Source: Pirellulales bacterium
Lineage (GTDB): Bacteria > Planctomycetota > Planctomycetia > Pirellulales > JACPPG01
Direction of reading: 5' to 3'
Length of the DNA stretch: 54,557 bases
Assembly (NCBI GenBank): GCA_036490175.1
Contig: DASXEJ010000215.1
Location: 1 to 54,557 of the forward strand
Program-made: the position numbers and the translations under genes
The notes under the pieces: generated by a model
Databases searched by the model: none
What the model saw: only the letters and a program-made list of their open reading frames with translations
Told to the model about the DNA's origin: nothing
Shown here: positions 29,170-38,468 of the stretch, piece by piece
How the letters are laid out: the number at the start of each line of letters is the position of its first letter
Position numbering within the stretch: the first letter of the stretch is position 1

Positions 29170-29546
29170 CGCGAGAGCGATTGTATCGCCTCCACCGCAG
29201 ACCATTGCTAGATCGACGATGTCCCGTCTGCCCACGATCTGCCGGCAAGCGGTGATCCATGAGCAATGGCATGGACAAAGACCGGCCCCGTCTCGATGTC
29301 GTCACGATAGCGCAACTGCGGCACGCCCGGTTGTTTCCATCGCGTTCCGGTTGCGCAGTCCTTGACGGCCAGTAAAGGTTTGCTGCCCGGGGAAACTTTC
29401 TTGCCTCTACCGCGCAGCGCTTGCAAAGCACCCGCGCATTTCGATCTACCCGCGCCGTGGCGCCGACTCCCACAAAATACTGAGGGTATATTTGCCTGGA
29501 CCCTAGTTGTGCAATTGGTTGTCACGGCGTGCGCGCGGGCGGTTCG
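29170..29546. other. Intergenic region before patatin-like gene
   Basis: About 375 bp with no recognised gene. A long minus-strand frame (29208-30044) covers this stretch but most of it is antisense to the patatin gene and it has no family resemblance. No clear promoter or terminator was identified. Confidence 0.35.
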
Positions 29547-30857
29547 ATGGAACGAAGAATGCCAAGGCCCCCGCTGGTTTCCACCGCACGCGCCGCTCCC
29601 CGGACTTTCGCACTCTGTGCGACCCTCTGCGTCGCTTCGGGCCTTGGCTGCGTGCAGGTGCAGCATACGGGCCCCTGTGTCCCCACAGGTTTGCTTACTC
29701 CCGACGCGACCGTCGATCTGAATTCCACGACGGAAGGGCATCACTCTCTCGAACGAGAAGTCTTGACCGAAACTCTCACCCGCTTGAAATCCACGCGATC
29801 GCCGGAACTTGCCTCGAACGCCAAGAAGTACAACGCCTTGGCATTGTCCGGCGGCGGCAGCTACGGCGCATTTTCGGCGGGTGTGCTCAATGGTTGGACC
29901 GCCAGCGGCCAGCGGCCCCAGTTTGACATTGTCAGCGGCGTCAGCACGGGCGCGCTGATCGCTACCTATGCCTTTTTGGGCCCGCGCTACGATGAGGCCT
30001 TGCGCAAGTTTTATACCACGACCACTACTGCCGACGTCTACCACAAGCGATTTAAGCCAGCCGTGTTATGGTCTGACTCATTTGTGTCGTCCACACCACT
30101 GCAGTGCGCCATCGAACGCGGCGTCAGTCCACAGTTGCTCTGCGAAGTGGCTCAGGCGCACGCTGAAGGACGGCGGCTTTTTATCGGCACCACCAACTTG
30201 GACACCGGTCGTCTGGTCATCTGGGATATGGGGGCGATCGCCTCGAAGGGCGATCCTGAATCACTCGTGCTTTACCGCAAGATCATTTTGGCATCGGCCT
30301 CGGCACCTGGGTTCTTTCCCCCCGTTAACATCGACGTCTCTGTAAATGGCCAAAGTTATTCGGAAATGCACGTCGATGGCGGGACCACGGCTCAGGTCTT
30401 CTTTCGCTCGTCGATGTTACAGATCGACCCGGCCGAGTTCAGTGGCGGCCGGCGCCCCCTTACCGGCTCGCGAGTTTACGTCGTGGTCGCCGGCAAGGCC
30501 TTTCCAGATCCCAAATGCATTGAGGATCGCGCGTTGAAGATCGCCAGTAGATCGTTGAGTGCGCTGACCCATGCCCAGACGCGTAATGACCTGGTGCGCA
30601 TTTACACGCTGACGATGCTTACCGGAATGGACTTTCGCGTTGCCGCCATTCCCCAGGACTGGCCCATCCAGGAGGACGGCATGGTGTTCGACGAAGCATC
30701 TATGCGCAACCTCTACGACCGAGGGTATCAATGGACGGTCGCCGGTCGCGCCTGGGCCGACCTCCCTCCGGTACTGGACGCATCGCAGCAAAGTATTCCC
30801 CGAGCTGGCACGCGCTTTCTTGCGCCTCTGGCCGGAAATTTGCCCTGTGGTACGTGA
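29547..30857 (+). CDS. Patatin-like phospholipase, probable lipoprotein
   Basis: A 436-residue patatin-type acyl hydrolase. The N-terminus has a hydrophobic stretch ending in a lipobox-like SGLGC, so a lipid-anchored envelope location is likely. The catalytic architecture is complete: the oxyanion-hole loop LSGGGSYGAFSAG, the nucleophile elbow GVSTGAL (Ser in GxSxG) and the catalytic Asp in DGG (HVDGGTTAQ). Start codons at 29529 (GTG), 29547 and 29559 (ATG) are in frame; 29547 is a compromise, and 29559 has a weak GGAACGAAG upstream. Predicted activity: release of fatty acids from phospholipids or related esters. It stands alone, and its substrate and role are not shown by context. Confidence 0.9.
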   Translation: MERRMPRPPLVSTARAAPRTFALCATLCVASGLGCVQVQHTGPCVPTGLLTPDATVDLNSTTEGHHSLEREVLTETLTRLKSTRSPELASNAKKYNALALSGGGSYGAFSAGVLNGWTASGQRPQFDIVSGVSTGALIATYAFLGPRYDEALRKFYTTTTTADVYHKRFKPAVLWSDSFVSSTPLQCAIERGVSPQLLCEVAQAHAEGRRLFIGTTNLDTGRLVIWDMGAIASKGDPESLVLYRKIILASASAPGFFPPVNIDVSVNGQSYSEMHVDGGTTAQVFFRSSMLQIDPAEFSGGRRPLTGSRVYVVVAGKAFPDPKCIEDRALKIASRSLSALTHAQTRNDLVRIYTLTMLTGMDFRVAAIPQDWPIQEDGMVFDEASMRNLYDRGYQWTVAGRAWADLPPVLDASQQSIPRAGTRFLAPLAGNLPCGT

Positions 30858-31091
30858 GCGGTGCCTTGGGAATTTCCGTTTTGGCACCCACCGGTCGAAA
30901 ACCACAATCGGTGCTCCGCTGCGCGTCGAACGAGCGCGATGGTTTCGCATTGGCCAGATAGAAGGCGTTTAGAACGTCCTCCTCAAGTGCGGGTATGCAA
31001 GGGCGTTCCCCGGCACGCCGTTTGCTAATATCGTAGCCGCTTTGGAATACATCCAGGGCCAGGATTTATCTCTACCGAAGGAGCTACGAAC

Positions 31092-31331
31092 ATGACAAAG
31101 AAAATAGTCCCAGCAAAGGCGACCGCAAAGAATCCGCAGGCAAAAGGGAAACCAGAACGCCGCATGGCCGAGGATGCCCGCCCTGACCGATCGACTGCTG
31201 AATCAACAAGGGGCGACCACCGCGGGGTCGATATCCCGGTCGCAGGTAGTACGCCGTCGCTCGACGAAGAAACCCTCTCGGATGCCGCGCCCTACAACAA
31301 GACTTACGGCGTCAAGCACGAGCGCCAATAG
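31092..31331 (+). CDS. Small hypothetical protein, Lys/Ala-rich N-terminus
   Basis: A 79-residue protein with a strong GAAGGAG ribosome binding site seven bases before its ATG. Residues 1-35 are very basic and Lys/Ala/Pro rich (MTKKIVPAKATAKNPQAKG); the rest is polar and acidic, ending in DEETLSDAAPYNKTYGVKHERQ. No domain is recognised; it is probably intrinsically disordered, possibly nucleic-acid binding through the basic half. A hairpin 10 bp past the stop (31342-31369) may end its transcript, so it seems to be an independent unit upstream of kaiC-like. Confidence 0.6.
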   Translation: MTKKIVPAKATAKNPQAKGKPERRMAEDARPDRSTAESTRGDHRGVDIPVAGSTPSLDEETLSDAAPYNKTYGVKHERQ

Positions 31332-31341
31332 CACCCTTTGG

Positions 31342-31369
31342 CGACGACCAAACTGAAGCGGGGTCGTCG
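31342..31369 (+). terminator. Hairpin after small hypothetical gene
   Basis: CGACGACC at 31342-31349 pairs perfectly with GGTCGTCG at 31362-31369 across a 12-nt loop, starting 11 bases past the stop of the small gene. It is followed by GTTCT rather than a T-run, so intrinsic termination would be weak; it could instead be a processing or transcript-stability hairpin. Confidence 0.45.
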
Positions 31370-31545
31370 TTCTAGAGCCCTTCGATATGGTAAAAACGGC
31401 GTAAGAGGAAGGTCGGACGAACTTCAGGTGGCGGCCCAGAAACGACCACTCGGCCGTCTTGAATCCTTCCCCCAAGGATAGAGAGAGTGTCAACTAGCCT
31501 TCGTCCGAGCTCAGGCGGCAACTTCTCAGGGTTCTGGAGAGCGGC

Positions 31546-33078
31546 ATGGCTCAACTAGCGCACAGTTCGTCGATCATCCGATCAAAAACCGGAATTCCAG
31601 GTTTAGACGAGGTCCTGAACGGCGGCCTGATACCGCACCGTCTCTATCTTATCGACGGAGATCCCGGTGCGGGTAAGACCACCCTGGCGATACAATACCT
31701 GCGCGAGGGGTTGCAAGCAGGCGAACGATCTCTGTACATCACGCTTTCCGAGACCAAGGAAGAACTGGTTGCGGGCGCCAAATCGCATGGTTGGTCGCTG
31801 AACGGCATTGAGATCGTCGAGCTTATTGCTGAAGCCGAGGAACTCGATGGCGAGTCGCTAGTGACGATGTATCACCCCTCCGAAATCGAGCTCACGGAAA
31901 CCACATCAAAGATTCTGGCGGCTGTAGACAGGATAAATCCAGTGAGGGTCGTCTTCGATTCCCTTTCTGAATTGCGACTCTTGGCACAAAACTCTCTGCG
32001 CTATCGTCGCCAAATCCTCGCGCTGAAGCAGTTTTTTATCGGTCGTAAATGTACAGTTCTGCTTCTCGACGATCACACGTCAGAAGGCTCTGATTTGCAA
32101 TTGCAAAGCATCGCGCACGGGGTCATTTCGCTGGATCAGCTGGCGCCGATTTATGGAGCCGAGCGGCGCAGGCTGCGCGTGATGAAAATGCGCGGAAGTT
32201 CTTATCGCGGAGGCTACCACGACTTCGCGATTCGCGAAGGGGGGCTCGTGGTGTTCCCGCGGATCGTGGCGTCCGAACATAACGAACCGTTCGTTCCTGA
32301 GCACATCAAGAGCGGAGTCACGACACTCGACACGCTCTTGGGTGGTGGCCCCGATCGAGGCACCAGTACACTGCTCATGGGTCCAGCCGGTTCTGGCAAA
32401 TCGACGCTCGCCGTGCAATACGCCGTAGCGGCCGCTGCACGTGGCGATCACGCTGCCATTTTTGCTTTCGACGAAAGCCTGGCGACGTTAGATGCTCGCA
32501 CTGCTGCGCTGGGGATTAAGTTCAAGGAAGGAACCGAAGCGGGCCAGGTAAAGCTGCATCAGATCGATCCTGCGGAACTATCGCCCGGAGAGTTCGCCTC
32601 GTTAGTACAAGAATCCGTCGAACAGGATAACGCTCGGGTGATTGTTATTGACAGCTTGAATGGCTACATGAATGCCATGCCCGAGGAGCAGTTCCTCACC
32701 GCGCAACTGCATGAACTTCTAAGCTACCTGGGCAAACAGGGCGTCACCACAATCCTGGTCGTCGCTCAACACGGGATGCTGGGCACGAACATGCAATCAC
32801 CCGTTGATACGAGCTATCTGGCCGATTCAGTCGTCTTGCTCCGCTACTTCGAATACTCGGGCAAGGTAAAAAAGGCCATTTCCGTTGTTAAAAAACGCAG
32901 TGGGGCGCATGAAGAGTCGATTCGCGAACTCCGCTTCGACGACAAAGGCATTCATCTGAGTGAGCCGCTTGTACAATTCCGCGGCATTTTGACCGGCACT
33001 CCCGTGCACGTCGGCGAGGACCAGCTCTCTCCACATGAAGTCGTCGATGGACGCCGCAATGACTCCCGAAGACTTTAG
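31546..33078 (+). CDS. KaiC-like double RecA-domain ATPase
   Basis: A 510-residue protein with two tandem KaiC/RecA-type ATPase domains. Domain I (about 10-245) has Walker A GDPGAGKT (38-45) and strand DSLSEL; domain II (about 255-480) has Walker A GPAGSGKS (279-286), Walker B-like VIVIDS and the KaiC signature DTSYLADSVVLLRYFE. Each domain keeps the R/K-finger region (MKMRG, KKRSG). In cyanobacterial KaiC the CII phosphosites are Ser431-Thr432; the aligned positions here read Ser423-Tyr424, so autophosphorylation, if any, would differ. A GGAGA precedes the ATG. The gene overlaps the downstream hybrid kinase by 44 bp, implying translational coupling. No KaiA/KaiB is present, so a non-circadian ATPase switch in signalling is more likely. 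Confidence 0.93.
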   Translation: MAQLAHSSSIIRSKTGIPGLDEVLNGGLIPHRLYLIDGDPGAGKTTLAIQYLREGLQAGERSLYITLSETKEELVAGAKSHGWSLNGIEIVELIAEAEELDGESLVTMYHPSEIELTETTSKILAAVDRINPVRVVFDSLSELRLLAQNSLRYRRQILALKQFFIGRKCTVLLLDDHTSEGSDLQLQSIAHGVISLDQLAPIYGAERRRLRVMKMRGSSYRGGYHDFAIREGGLVVFPRIVASEHNEPFVPEHIKSGVTTLDTLLGGGPDRGTSTLLMGPAGSGKSTLAVQYAVAAAARGDHAAIFAFDESLATLDARTAALGIKFKEGTEAGQVKLHQIDPAELSPGEFASLVQESVEQDNARVIVIDSLNGYMNAMPEEQFLTAQLHELLSYLGKQGVTTILVVAQHGMLGTNMQSPVDTSYLADSVVLLRYFEYSGKVKKAISVVKKRSGAHEESIRELRFDDKGIHLSEPLVQFRGILTGTPVHVGEDQLSPHEVVDGRRNDSRRL

Positions 33079-34708
33079 TCAGCGCGTCCTCTTGCTGACG
33101 CCCACACGCAAAGATGGTGACGTCACTGCATCGTTGTTGGCCAAAGCCGGCATCGCTTGCCAAGTATGCGTCGATTTGCGCTATCTGGCCGACGAAATCT
33201 ATAAAGGAGCCGGCGCCGTCCTGATCACAGAAGAAATCATTAGTGCCAACGGCATTCAGCAATTGCTCGGTGCCTTGGAGCATCAGCCCACCTGGTCGAA
33301 CCTGCCCATCGTCATGTTAATGAAGGGTAGCGTCACATCACCAGTCGCCGCAAAGGTGCTGCGCGACCTGAGAAATGTCACTCTGCTGGAGCGACCGGCG
33401 CCCACACGTTCGGTCGTTAGCGCCGTACAGTCCGCAATTCGCAGCCGGCAGTGGCAATATCAGATTCGCGATCATCTCGAGTCCATTCGACTTGGCCAAA
33501 TTGAGCGACAGCAGCTCTTGGAAAGCGAGCGCACCGCGCGGCAAGAATCCGATAGAGCAGGTCGCATCAAGGACGAGTTCTTGGCAACTTTGAGCCACGA
33601 ATTGCGGACGCCGCTCAATGCCATCGTCGGCTGGGCCCAGCTGATCAAAATGAACTCCGGCGATCGAGAAATGGTCGAGGAAGGCATAGGCGTTATCGAT
33701 CGTAACGTTCGGGTGCAAACGCAGCTTATCGAAGATCTGCTCGACATGAGCAGAATCATCTCCGGAAAGGTTCGTCTAGACGTGCAACACGTGGCGCTCT
33801 CGGAGGTTATTGATGCGGCGCTCGAATCCGTTATTCCGGCGCTTACGGCCAAGGAAATACGTTTGGAGAAAGTGGTCGACCCGTCGATTGGCTCGGTCAG
33901 CGGCGATCCGGGGCGACTACAGCAGGTGCTCTGGAATCTACTAACGAACGCGATCAAGTTTACGGCGAAAGGTGGCAAGCTGCACGTGCTGGCAGAGCGC
34001 GTCAATTCGCACTTGGAAGTCAGTGTTACGGATAATGGTGAGGGCATCGCCCCCGAGTTTCTCCCGCAACTTTTCGAGCGATTCACGCAGGCCGACGCGT
34101 CCACCACCCGCAAGCATGGCGGACTCGGCCTGGGACTATCCATCGTGCGGAGCCTCGTCGAAATGCACGGCGGCACGATTAGCGCCAAAAGCGCCGGGAT
34201 AGGCCAGGGGGCCACGTTCCTCATTAAGCTGCCATTGCGCGTCGTAAATGGTCCAGAACCTGGCCCGGCGATTCACCCCGGCTCTATCTCGAAGCATGAT
34301 TTGTCCCGCGACCGGCCGAGACTCAAAGGGCTCAAGATTCTGGTGGTCGATGACGAGCCCGATGCGCGGGAGCTAGTGCGACGCTTTTTAATCGAGTGCG
34401 AAGGCATACCGACGCTGGCTGCATCAGCCTCTGAAGCCATATCGCTGCTGCCGGCCATTTCGCCCGACGTAATTATTAGCGACATCGGCATGCCCTATCA
34501 GGACGGATACGCATTTATGCGCAGCGTTCGCGCGCAAGGATTAAAAACGCCGGCGCTGGCCCTGACGGCCTTTGCCCGTCCCGAAGATCGAATCCGGTCT
34601 ATTCAAGCCGGCTACCAGATGCATCTTCCCAAACCGGTGGATCCCGTCGAACTAGTGGCGGTGATTGCCAGTCTCGCGGGACGCTACAACGCCTCGCACG
34701 AGCGCTAG
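33035..34708 (+). CDS. Hybrid histidine kinase with C-terminal receiver
   Basis: A 557-residue soluble kinase translated from within the end of the KaiC-like gene. Residues 15-140 resemble a degenerate receiver (pseudo-receiver) without the phosphoacceptor pattern; a coiled-coil linker follows (145-180). The dimerisation/H-box is ATLSHELRTPLNAIVGW with His188; the ATPase domain has N box NLLTNAIKF (Asn305), G1 DNGEGIAP, F box LFERF and GGLGLGLSIV (about 285-400). The C-terminal receiver (433-550) has Asp439-Asp440 and phosphoacceptor Asp483 in ISDIGMPYQDG. There is no transmembrane segment, so it is cytoplasmic. Coupling to KaiC-like suggests the ATPase gates kinase activity. ATG at 33035 is in frame; 33047 or 33059 could also be used. 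Confidence 0.93.
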   Translation: MKSSMDAAMTPEDFSQRVLLLTPTRKDGDVTASLLAKAGIACQVCVDLRYLADEIYKGAGAVLITEEIISANGIQQLLGALEHQPTWSNLPIVMLMKGSVTSPVAAKVLRDLRNVTLLERPAPTRSVVSAVQSAIRSRQWQYQIRDHLESIRLGQIERQQLLESERTARQESDRAGRIKDEFLATLSHELRTPLNAIVGWAQLIKMNSGDREMVEEGIGVIDRNVRVQTQLIEDLLDMSRIISGKVRLDVQHVALSEVIDAALESVIPALTAKEIRLEKVVDPSIGSVSGDPGRLQQVLWNLLTNAIKFTAKGGKLHVLAERVNSHLEVSVTDNGEGIAPEFLPQLFERFTQADASTTRKHGGLGLGLSIVRSLVEMHGGTISAKSAGIGQGATFLIKLPLRVVNGPEPGPAIHPGSISKHDLSRDRPRLKGLKILVVDDEPDARELVRRFLIECEGIPTLAASASEAISLLPAISPDVIISDIGMPYQDGYAFMRSVRAQGLKTPALALTAFARPEDRIRSIQAGYQMHLPKPVDPVELVAVIASLAGRYNASHER

Positions 34709-34863
34709 GCGATGGGGGTCGTGCAGCACTTTGTATCCCGTCAGCGACGGTCGAGGCTTGGTCGTCATGGAATGCTATTAACAAATGTGTTGAGGGACGC
34801 AGTAGGGCGGTAGCCCAGGGCCAGTCAGCCGAGCGATTTAACTGTCCTTCGCCGGCCTGTACA

Positions 34864-37254
34864 TTACCGTGGGTCGCCGCGCATTAAATCCTCAAACTTT
34901 GTATTGCCGATCCGGTAATGCTTCCAGTCTTGATAATCGAAGTGCCACCACTCGAACTCGTAGACGGCAAAGCCCTCGGCTTGCATCGCCTGTCGCAAGT
35001 GGTCGCGATACCACCGCTGTCGCGACGTCCCCCCGGGATACAGTGGCAGCGAGCGCGGCGAGAATTCGTCGTAGCCAGCAACCATCGAAATCGGCTTCCC
35101 CGTGGCCAGGTTGTAGAGCGACAGATCCACGGCGCAACCACGATTGTGTCTTGAGCCCTGGGCGGGATTGGCGACAAAGTTCTTGAATTCTTGCGGTGTC
35201 GCATCCCAAAACATTTTCGTTACATACCACGGTCGATACGCGTCGTACACGAGCAGACCAAGTCCTTGTGGCCGCAGCCGCCGCTGTACGCGCAGTAATG
35301 CCTCGGCGGCAGGCCGCTGCAGAAAGGCCCGCGGTTGTTTATAGAACACCGCGCCGGCAAAGTTGTTGGTCGTGGCATATCGCACGTCGAGCTTTATCGT
35401 CGCATCGAGCGTCACCACCTCGACGAGATCTGATTCGCGAAAATCCCCCGTCTCGACCGGTGGGGTTGCGACCAGCGCCGCTTTGCGCAACGCGTCGACC
35501 GGCTCGACCGGCACGATGTGGAACGTCTCGCCGTCCTTGGTGCCCAACTCGCGACGCTCGAAGCGCACATCGGCAGCCACGACGTGCGTGGCGTTGCCCG
35601 CCGCATCACGCGTGAATTTCAGCTTTTCGCCGTGATACAGGCCGTAATCCGGAAAGGCAAATTCGTTGTCGTCGAGTTCCTTTAGCGGATAGGCATAGAA
35701 CCACTCGATCAGCGCCACGAGCCGCCCATGATTCTCCAGGATATTCAACGTGTTGTGGTCCCAACCGTATTCGCCAATCAGTCCGTGCCAGCGATCCGGC
35801 GCGGCCGGCGGAGGTTCGTCCGGCCGGCGATCGAATACCTCGTCCTTCACGAGCAGCCTGCGTTGCTCGTCGAGCCGCACCTTTGTGCCAAAATTGATCG
35901 GATCGTCCGTCAGCAGCGCACCATCGATTCCTCCCGCGCGCAACTCTTGCCGAAACACGCCCGGGTGCATCCATGCGCGGCCGTTCAGCTCGATGACCGG
36001 CACCAACCGATCATCGGATCCATACTCACCTGCCAGCTCACGAGCGCGCGACACCGGAATCGGCGTGGTGGTCCGATACTCAGGTAGCGCCGTGCCATCC
36101 TGCTGGGCCAGCATCAGTCGCAACGCGTATTCCGCTAGTCGCTCGACCGTACCGTTGCTCACGTCAAGTGCGGCGACCACAGCTACACCTAAATGGCGAC
36201 CTGGTAGCGCTTCGACCTCAGTCGAAAAACCGTACACCGCTCCGCCGTGGCCAATGCGCCGCTGCCCATCGAGTTCGTCAACTTGAAAACCGATGGCAAA
36301 TTCTTGTGGTTTGCCATCGATTTCTGGCCGGGGCGACGTCATCTGCTTAAATGTTTCAGGCCGCAGCAGGACGCCATCGCCGACCCGACCTTCTTGCAAG
36401 ATGCAAGCTAGAAACTTCGCCAGGTCGCGAACGCTGGAATAAAGATTGCCAGCCGGCGCGATGCCCAAGGCGAACTTTGGCGCGGCAAAGCGCCGCCCGT
36501 CGTAGGTCCACATCGAGGCATACGCCAGCCGGGCTTCTAGGGCCGGCGTCAGCACGAAGCTACTACTAGTCATGCCCAGCGGGCGCAAGATGGCCTCGTC
36601 GATGCGCCGCGAATACGCAGTGTTTAACTGCTGTTCGACCACGGCACCAACCACTGTGATACCGGCGTTGGAGTATTTAGTGCGCGTGGCTGGCTTGTAG
36701 ACAAGCGATGTCGCATTAAGGCTGGCGACAGTTGCGGCCAGCGTGGGCTCGGTGGGATCAAAATAATTTCCCACGGGAGGCTCACGAACCAGGCCCGCGC
36801 GGTGCGACATCAGCTGCCGCAAAGTGATTGGCCCGCCAAAAGGGTTGCCGGGCGCGAATGAAGGCAGGTAATCCTGCACGGGCTGGTCGAGATCAAGCTT
36901 TTTCTGTTCGACGAGTTGCATAACGGCCAGGTCTGTGAATAGCTTGGAGACGGAACCGACGCGATAGATCGTGTCCGCCGTAGCAGGTACGTTTTGCGCG
37001 GCGTCCTGGAAGCCAAAACCTTCGGACCATACCTCGCCGCTTCGATCGACTAATGCTATCGACAAGGCCGGCAGGCTTTTGGCCGCAACCTCATACCGAA
37101 TGGCTTCCTCCAGTCGTTTGATAACGTCCTGTTTTCCCTGCTCAGCCGATTCGGTCAGTCCCGCACCGCGTGCTATCGGCGCAACGATGGTCAACACAGC
37201 CAGAATTGCCATCCCTTGGCGCTGCCGTTGCCATGCTAAGAGCAATTTCCGCAT
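34864..37254 (-). CDS. Serine beta-lactamase-fold protein fused to VanX-type D-Ala-D-Ala dipeptidase
   Basis: A 796-residue exported fusion. ATG at 37254 is chosen for the GGAGAGG just upstream and the signal peptide that follows (LAWQRQRQGMAILAVLTIVAP); the frame is open 63 codons further. Residues 45-400 are a class C-like beta-lactamase/penicillin-binding fold: nucleophile SVSK (101-104), YSN (194-196) and a GHGG third motif. A linker of beta strands follows. The last ~180 residues are a VanX/DdpX-like metallopeptidase with zinc site SRHNRGCAVD, EFEWWHF and the substrate segment VYDAYRPW. VanX hydrolyses D-Ala-D-Ala; the fusion thus joins two D-Ala-peptide-active domains, suggesting cell-wall peptide turnover. 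Antibiotic resistance cannot be concluded from sequence. Confidence 0.92.
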   Translation of the reverse strand: MRKLLLAWQRQRQGMAILAVLTIVAPIARGAGLTESAEQGKQDVIKRLEEAIRYEVAAKSLPALSIALVDRSGEVWSEGFGFQDAAQNVPATADTIYRVGSVSKLFTDLAVMQLVEQKKLDLDQPVQDYLPSFAPGNPFGGPITLRQLMSHRAGLVREPPVGNYFDPTEPTLAATVASLNATSLVYKPATRTKYSNAGITVVGAVVEQQLNTAYSRRIDEAILRPLGMTSSSFVLTPALEARLAYASMWTYDGRRFAAPKFALGIAPAGNLYSSVRDLAKFLACILQEGRVGDGVLLRPETFKQMTSPRPEIDGKPQEFAIGFQVDELDGQRRIGHGGAVYGFSTEVEALPGRHLGVAVVAALDVSNGTVERLAEYALRLMLAQQDGTALPEYRTTTPIPVSRARELAGEYGSDDRLVPVIELNGRAWMHPGVFRQELRAGGIDGALLTDDPINFGTKVRLDEQRRLLVKDEVFDRRPDEPPPAAPDRWHGLIGEYGWDHNTLNILENHGRLVALIEWFYAYPLKELDDNEFAFPDYGLYHGEKLKFTRDAAGNATHVVAADVRFERRELGTKDGETFHIVPVEPVDALRKAALVATPPVETGDFRESDLVEVVTLDATIKLDVRYATTNNFAGAVFYKQPRAFLQRPAAEALLRVQRRLRPQGLGLLVYDAYRPWYVTKMFWDATPQEFKNFVANPAQGSRHNRGCAVDLSLYNLATGKPISMVAGYDEFSPRSLPLYPGGTSRQRWYRDHLRQAMQAEGFAVYEFEWWHFDYQDWKHYRIGNTKFEDLMRGDPR

Positions 37255-37600
37255 CGAGCCTCTCCGGGCAAAGCCGTTCAGCTGGTCCTGGATGAAATAT
37301 TTCGGTGTGCGTGCGACATTTTCCGCGGATCGACGCCTTATCGTAGTTTGGTCAACCTGCATCCATTTCACAACGCTCCTCCGGGGGCAACAGTGTGAAC
37401 AGCTGGCCCCTCCCTCTCCTTTTTTGGCGGGTTGCAAAGCCATAACTCTTCGTCGATGCCTGGAGATATCAAACGAACCAGGTCCAGTTCGCTATCAGGC
37501 GACGCCAGACAGCGGTTTACATTTCGACGCGGAAAGCGATAATCGCCGAGTGTCAGAGCCCCCCGTTTCAAGTAGCCATGCCATTTGCAGGAGCGTCCTT
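37255..37600. promoter_or_regulatory. Divergent intergenic region, fusion peptidase / ferritin
   Basis: About 345 bp between divergent starts, so both promoters should be here. No Fur-box-like palindrome or consensus promoter was found by eye. Open frames crossing it on both strands are extensions of the flanking genes without family resemblance. Confidence 0.35.
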
Positions 37601-38140
37601 ATGTTGGCTAGCAGCGTGCAACAAGCCATCAACGATCAGATCAACAACGAATTCAGCGCTTCCCATGCATATTTGGCCATGTCGATCTTTTGCCAGCGGC
37701 AAAATTTCGTGGGTTGTGCCCATTGGCTCCGCGTCCAAGCCAAGGAAGAAAACGGCCACGGCATGCGGCTGCTCGATTTCCTTTTGGCACGCGATGGCGC
37801 CGCTGCCCTGAAAACGGTCCCTCAGCCAGCCGGAAACTTTGCCACGATTGCGGCCGTCTTCGAGCAAGCCCTGGAGCAGGAGCAACATGTCAGCAAACAA
37901 ATCGACGACCTGTACGAACTGGCGCTAAAGGAAAAGTCCTTCTCTGCGTTGGTCGAACTGCAATGGTTCATCAATGAGCAGGTTGAAGAGGAAGAGACGG
38001 CCCGCGAGATCGTCGGCAAGTTCCATCTCGTCAAGGGGGATCCGGCAGCGTTGTTGGATATCGACCGCGAACTCGGCGCACGTACTGCTAGCTCAGGCAC
38101 CAGCGGACAGCACGCCATCAGTCGGCATCGATCTGAGTAG
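37601..38140 (+). CDS. ftnA: Bacterial ferritin, FtnA type (non-heme)
   Basis: A 179-residue ferritin subunit that stores iron in a 24-mer cage after oxidising Fe(II). The ATG at 37601 has GCAGGAG nine bases before. The diiron ferroxidase residues match E. coli FtnA numbering exactly: Glu17, Glu50, His53, Glu94, Gln127 and Glu130, plus Tyr24. The four-helix bundle is complete; the C-terminal ~20 residues are polar and likely flexible. It is divergent from the beta-lactamase/VanX fusion and has no operon partner. Iron-responsive regulation is typical of the family but no operator was recognised here. Confidence 0.96.
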   Translation: MLASSVQQAINDQINNEFSASHAYLAMSIFCQRQNFVGCAHWLRVQAKEENGHGMRLLDFLLARDGAAALKTVPQPAGNFATIAAVFEQALEQEQHVSKQIDDLYELALKEKSFSALVELQWFINEQVEEEETAREIVGKFHLVKGDPAALLDIDRELGARTASSGTSGQHAISRHRSE

Positions 38141-38468
38141 GCGTTCGAAGACGTCCTGACGTCCGAGCTAGCCAGCCGCGCTTGCCGGCCGTATCGATAC
38201 GACTAATTCCTGCCCTTTTCTGGCGCCGGCGCGGTCCTCACGAAGCCCACAACTTATTCGGCAAATGCCGATCAGGCGGTCGCGCGTCTGACGATCAATG
38301 GCAGGCCTGACTCTAACAGGCCTGTGCCTCGTCGCGGCTTCAACCGCCGACGAGACGGTTCGCACTCTCCTTCGCACGGCATCCACCTCGCGGAAAAGAC
38401 CGCAAGAACTATCAAGCGGTTCCGTGCCGATGCCTGTACAGTTGGGGAAACCGTTGTGAGGAGAATCC
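38141..38468. other. Intergenic region, ferritin to AraC regulator
   Basis: About 330 bp. A small ACGTC/GACGT inverted repeat lies near 38150-38162. No gene is seen; the end of the region carries AGGAGAATCC that serves the GTG start of the regulator. Confidence 0.4.

Noticed and set aside
29208..30044. 278-codon minus-strand frame over the patatin gene
   Set aside because: Mostly antisense to a gene with intact catalytic motifs and no family resemblance in its own translation.
36971..37600. 210-codon N-terminal extension of ferritin
   Set aside because: The extended frame overlaps the divergent gene; ferritin residue numbering and a ribosome binding site fix the start at 37601.
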